In this document: piece by piece, positions 4,955 through 5,773 of the stretch
Position numbering within the stretch: position 1 is the stretch's first letter
How the letters are laid out: every line of letters starts with the position of its first letter
Source: Alphaproteobacteria bacterium
GTDB taxonomy: Bacteria; Pseudomonadota; Alphaproteobacteria; Rhodobacterales; Rhodobacteraceae
Direction of reading: 5' to 3'
DNA: 5,773 nt
Assembly: GCA_013151535.1 (NCBI GenBank)
Contig: JAADIC010000148.1
Coordinates: forward strand, 1-5,773
Notes under the pieces: generated by a model
What the model saw: the letters and a program-made list of their open reading frames with translations, nothing else
What the model was told of the DNA's origin: nothing
The model's database searches: none
Made by a program: the position numbers and the translations under genes

Positions 4955-5286
4955 CACAAACCCCAACCCCGCCAGCCCCTTTCGATGAACCCTGGCACGG
5001 TCAGGTTTTCGCCCTTGCGGTTGCGTTGAACGAGGCTGGCCATTTCGGCTGGCCCGAATGGACAGACCTGTTCGGGGCGACTTTGGCCGACATGCGCAAA
5101 GGCGGCGCGCTTGACGGCAGCACGGATTATTATGTGGCATGGGTCACGGCGCTTGAGGCTATGATGATCCGCAAAGATATTCTTGGTGCGGACCTGCTTA
5201 GCCAGATGAAAAGCAACTGGACCGAGGCGTTTTTGCGCACGCCGCATGGCAGCCCCGTCAAACCGGATTTACCTGCCGGGCTTTGA
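4951..5286 (+). CDS. nitrile hydratase accessory (P14K-type activator) protein
   Basis: ATG 4951 overlaps the beta stop (ATGA 4951-4954) and yields 111 residues. The same frame is open upstream to ATG 4921 but that would run inside beta. The segment FDEPWHGQVFALAVALNEAGHF followed by WPEWTDLFG is the hallmark of the nitrile hydratase accessory family, which resembles the N-terminal half of the beta subunit. In cobalt enzymes this protein binds the alpha subunit, assists cobalt insertion and cysteine oxidation, and is exchanged for beta (self-subunit swapping). The middle holds a YYVAWVTALEAMM helix, and the C-terminus (TPHGSPVKPDLPAGL) is Pro-rich and probably flexible. The order alpha-beta-accessory resembles the Pseudomonas putida arrangement rather than the beta-alpha order of Rhodococcus cobalt operons. 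It needs co-expression with alpha and beta, which the 4-base overlaps would provide. Confidence 0.9.
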   Translation: MTQTPTPPAPFDEPWHGQVFALAVALNEAGHFGWPEWTDLFGATLADMRKGGALDGSTDYYVAWVTALEAMMIRKDILGADLLSQMKSNWTEAFLRTPHGSPVKPDLPAGL

Positions 5287-5297
5287 CAGGGCGAACC

Positions 5298-5773
5298 TCA
5301 GGCGAAATCAAACATCCGGTTCAGCGGCAATTGCCGCGCCCGTTTGCCGGTCAGATCATAAAGCGCGTTGGCCAGTGCCGGCATGCTGGGCGGCGTGCCT
5401 GGCTCGCCAATACCATTGATCCGGCCTTGGTTTTCCAGCACCTCCACCACCACATCGGGCGCGTTATTCATGCGCAAGGCATCGTAATCAGGAAAGTTTT
5501 CCTGCTCCACTTCACCATCCGCAAACGTAATCTCGCCCATCATTGCGGCGGACAAGCCATAGATGACACCGCTCATAATCTGCGCGCGGATATTGCGCGG
5601 GTCAAGCGCCACACCTACATCGGTGGCGGCCCAGACCTTGGTGATGTGGATACCGTCGGGCGAATTTCGAACCTCGACTATTTCCGCTGTCGGGGCTCCA
5701 AAGGCATAGGTAAAGGCCACGCCCCGGCCCATATCGGGGCTGGTTTTGCCGGTCCAACCGGCCATTTGGCCCA
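5298..5773 (-). CDS. xanthine dehydrogenase family molybdopterin-binding subunit, IorB-like, C-terminal part
   Basis: The frame is read right to left, is open through the right edge of the window, and stops at TGA (5300-5298); 157 residues are visible. The sequence GIGEPGTPPSMPALANALYDLTGKRARQLPL is the characteristic end of the large molybdenum-cofactor subunit of isoquinoline 1-oxidoreductase-type hydroxylases. The Glu of GEPG (codon 5405-5403) is the counterpart of the catalytic base of xanthine oxidase family enzymes. Other family blocks are GRGVAFTYAFG, VGVALDPRNIRAQIMSGVIYGLSAAM and GEVEQENFPDYDALRMNNAP. Such enzymes hydroxylate N-heterocycles or oxidise aldehydes and pair with a small [2Fe-2S] subunit; the substrate cannot be deduced. 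The start and cofactor-binding N-terminal part lie beyond 5773. It converges with the nitrile hydratase operon, so it is not part of that transcript. Confidence 0.92.
   Translation of the reverse strand, partial: GQMAGWTGKTSPDMGRGVAFTYAFGAPTAEIVEVRNSPDGIHITKVWAATDVGVALDPRNIRAQIMSGVIYGLSAAMMGEITFADGEVEQENFPDYDALRMNNAPDVVVEVLENQGRINGIGEPGTPPSMPALANALYDLTGKRARQLPLNRMFDFA

Noticed and set aside
3633..5286. Thiocyanate hydrolase instead of nitrile hydratase
   Set aside because: That enzyme has its beta-like part split into two subunits. Here beta is one full-length protein with both halves, and a P14K-type accessory gene follows.

Overview
The window looks like a GC-rich alphaproteobacterial chromosome, most likely Rhodobacterales/Rhodobacteraceae. 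This rests on overall codon style, the type of RTX calcium-binding proteins, and the pairing of a Co-type nitrile hydratase operon with an isoquinoline-1-oxidoreductase-like molybdenum hydroxylase. The lineage call is inference. No RNA gene, CRISPR array, insertion sequence or integrase was seen.

Region 1 (1-3632) is a tandem array of at least three RTX (hemolysin-type, Gly/Asp nonapeptide) paralogues on the plus strand, here called A, B and C. A is only a 3' end (1-315). B (401-2678) is nearly complete but broken by one frameshift at about 2123-2127. C (2761-3465) keeps the N-terminal module of B, has almost lost its RTX repeats, and its original 3' end survives only as eroded sequence downstream. 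A and B share an almost identical C-terminal end, including 91 identical bases. B and C share an N-terminal module (98 of the first 118 residues identical). The middle of B is different and visibly more AT-rich. The array therefore has conserved ends, a variable centre and several signs of decay. B and C have no visible Sec signal peptide, as expected for type I secretion substrates, but no secretion genes are in the window.

Region 2 (3633-5286) is a compact operon for a cobalt-type nitrile hydratase: alpha subunit (CTLCSC metal site), beta subunit (GTG start overlapping the alpha stop by 4 bases) and a P14K-type accessory protein (ATG overlapping the beta stop by 4 bases). The enzyme hydrates nitriles to amides, and the accessory protein is expected to deliver the cobalt-loaded alpha subunit. 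A candidate sigma70 promoter (3577-3606) lies just upstream, inside debris left from RTX gene C. No amidase or cobalt transporter is in view.

Region 3 (5298-5773) is the C-terminal part of a molybdopterin-binding subunit of a xanthine dehydrogenase/IorB-type hydroxylase on the minus strand. It converges on the nitrile hydratase operon with only 11 bases between stop codons and runs off the right edge.

Gene-free stretches are all below 300 bases: 316-400, 2679-2760, 3466-3632 and 5287-5297.
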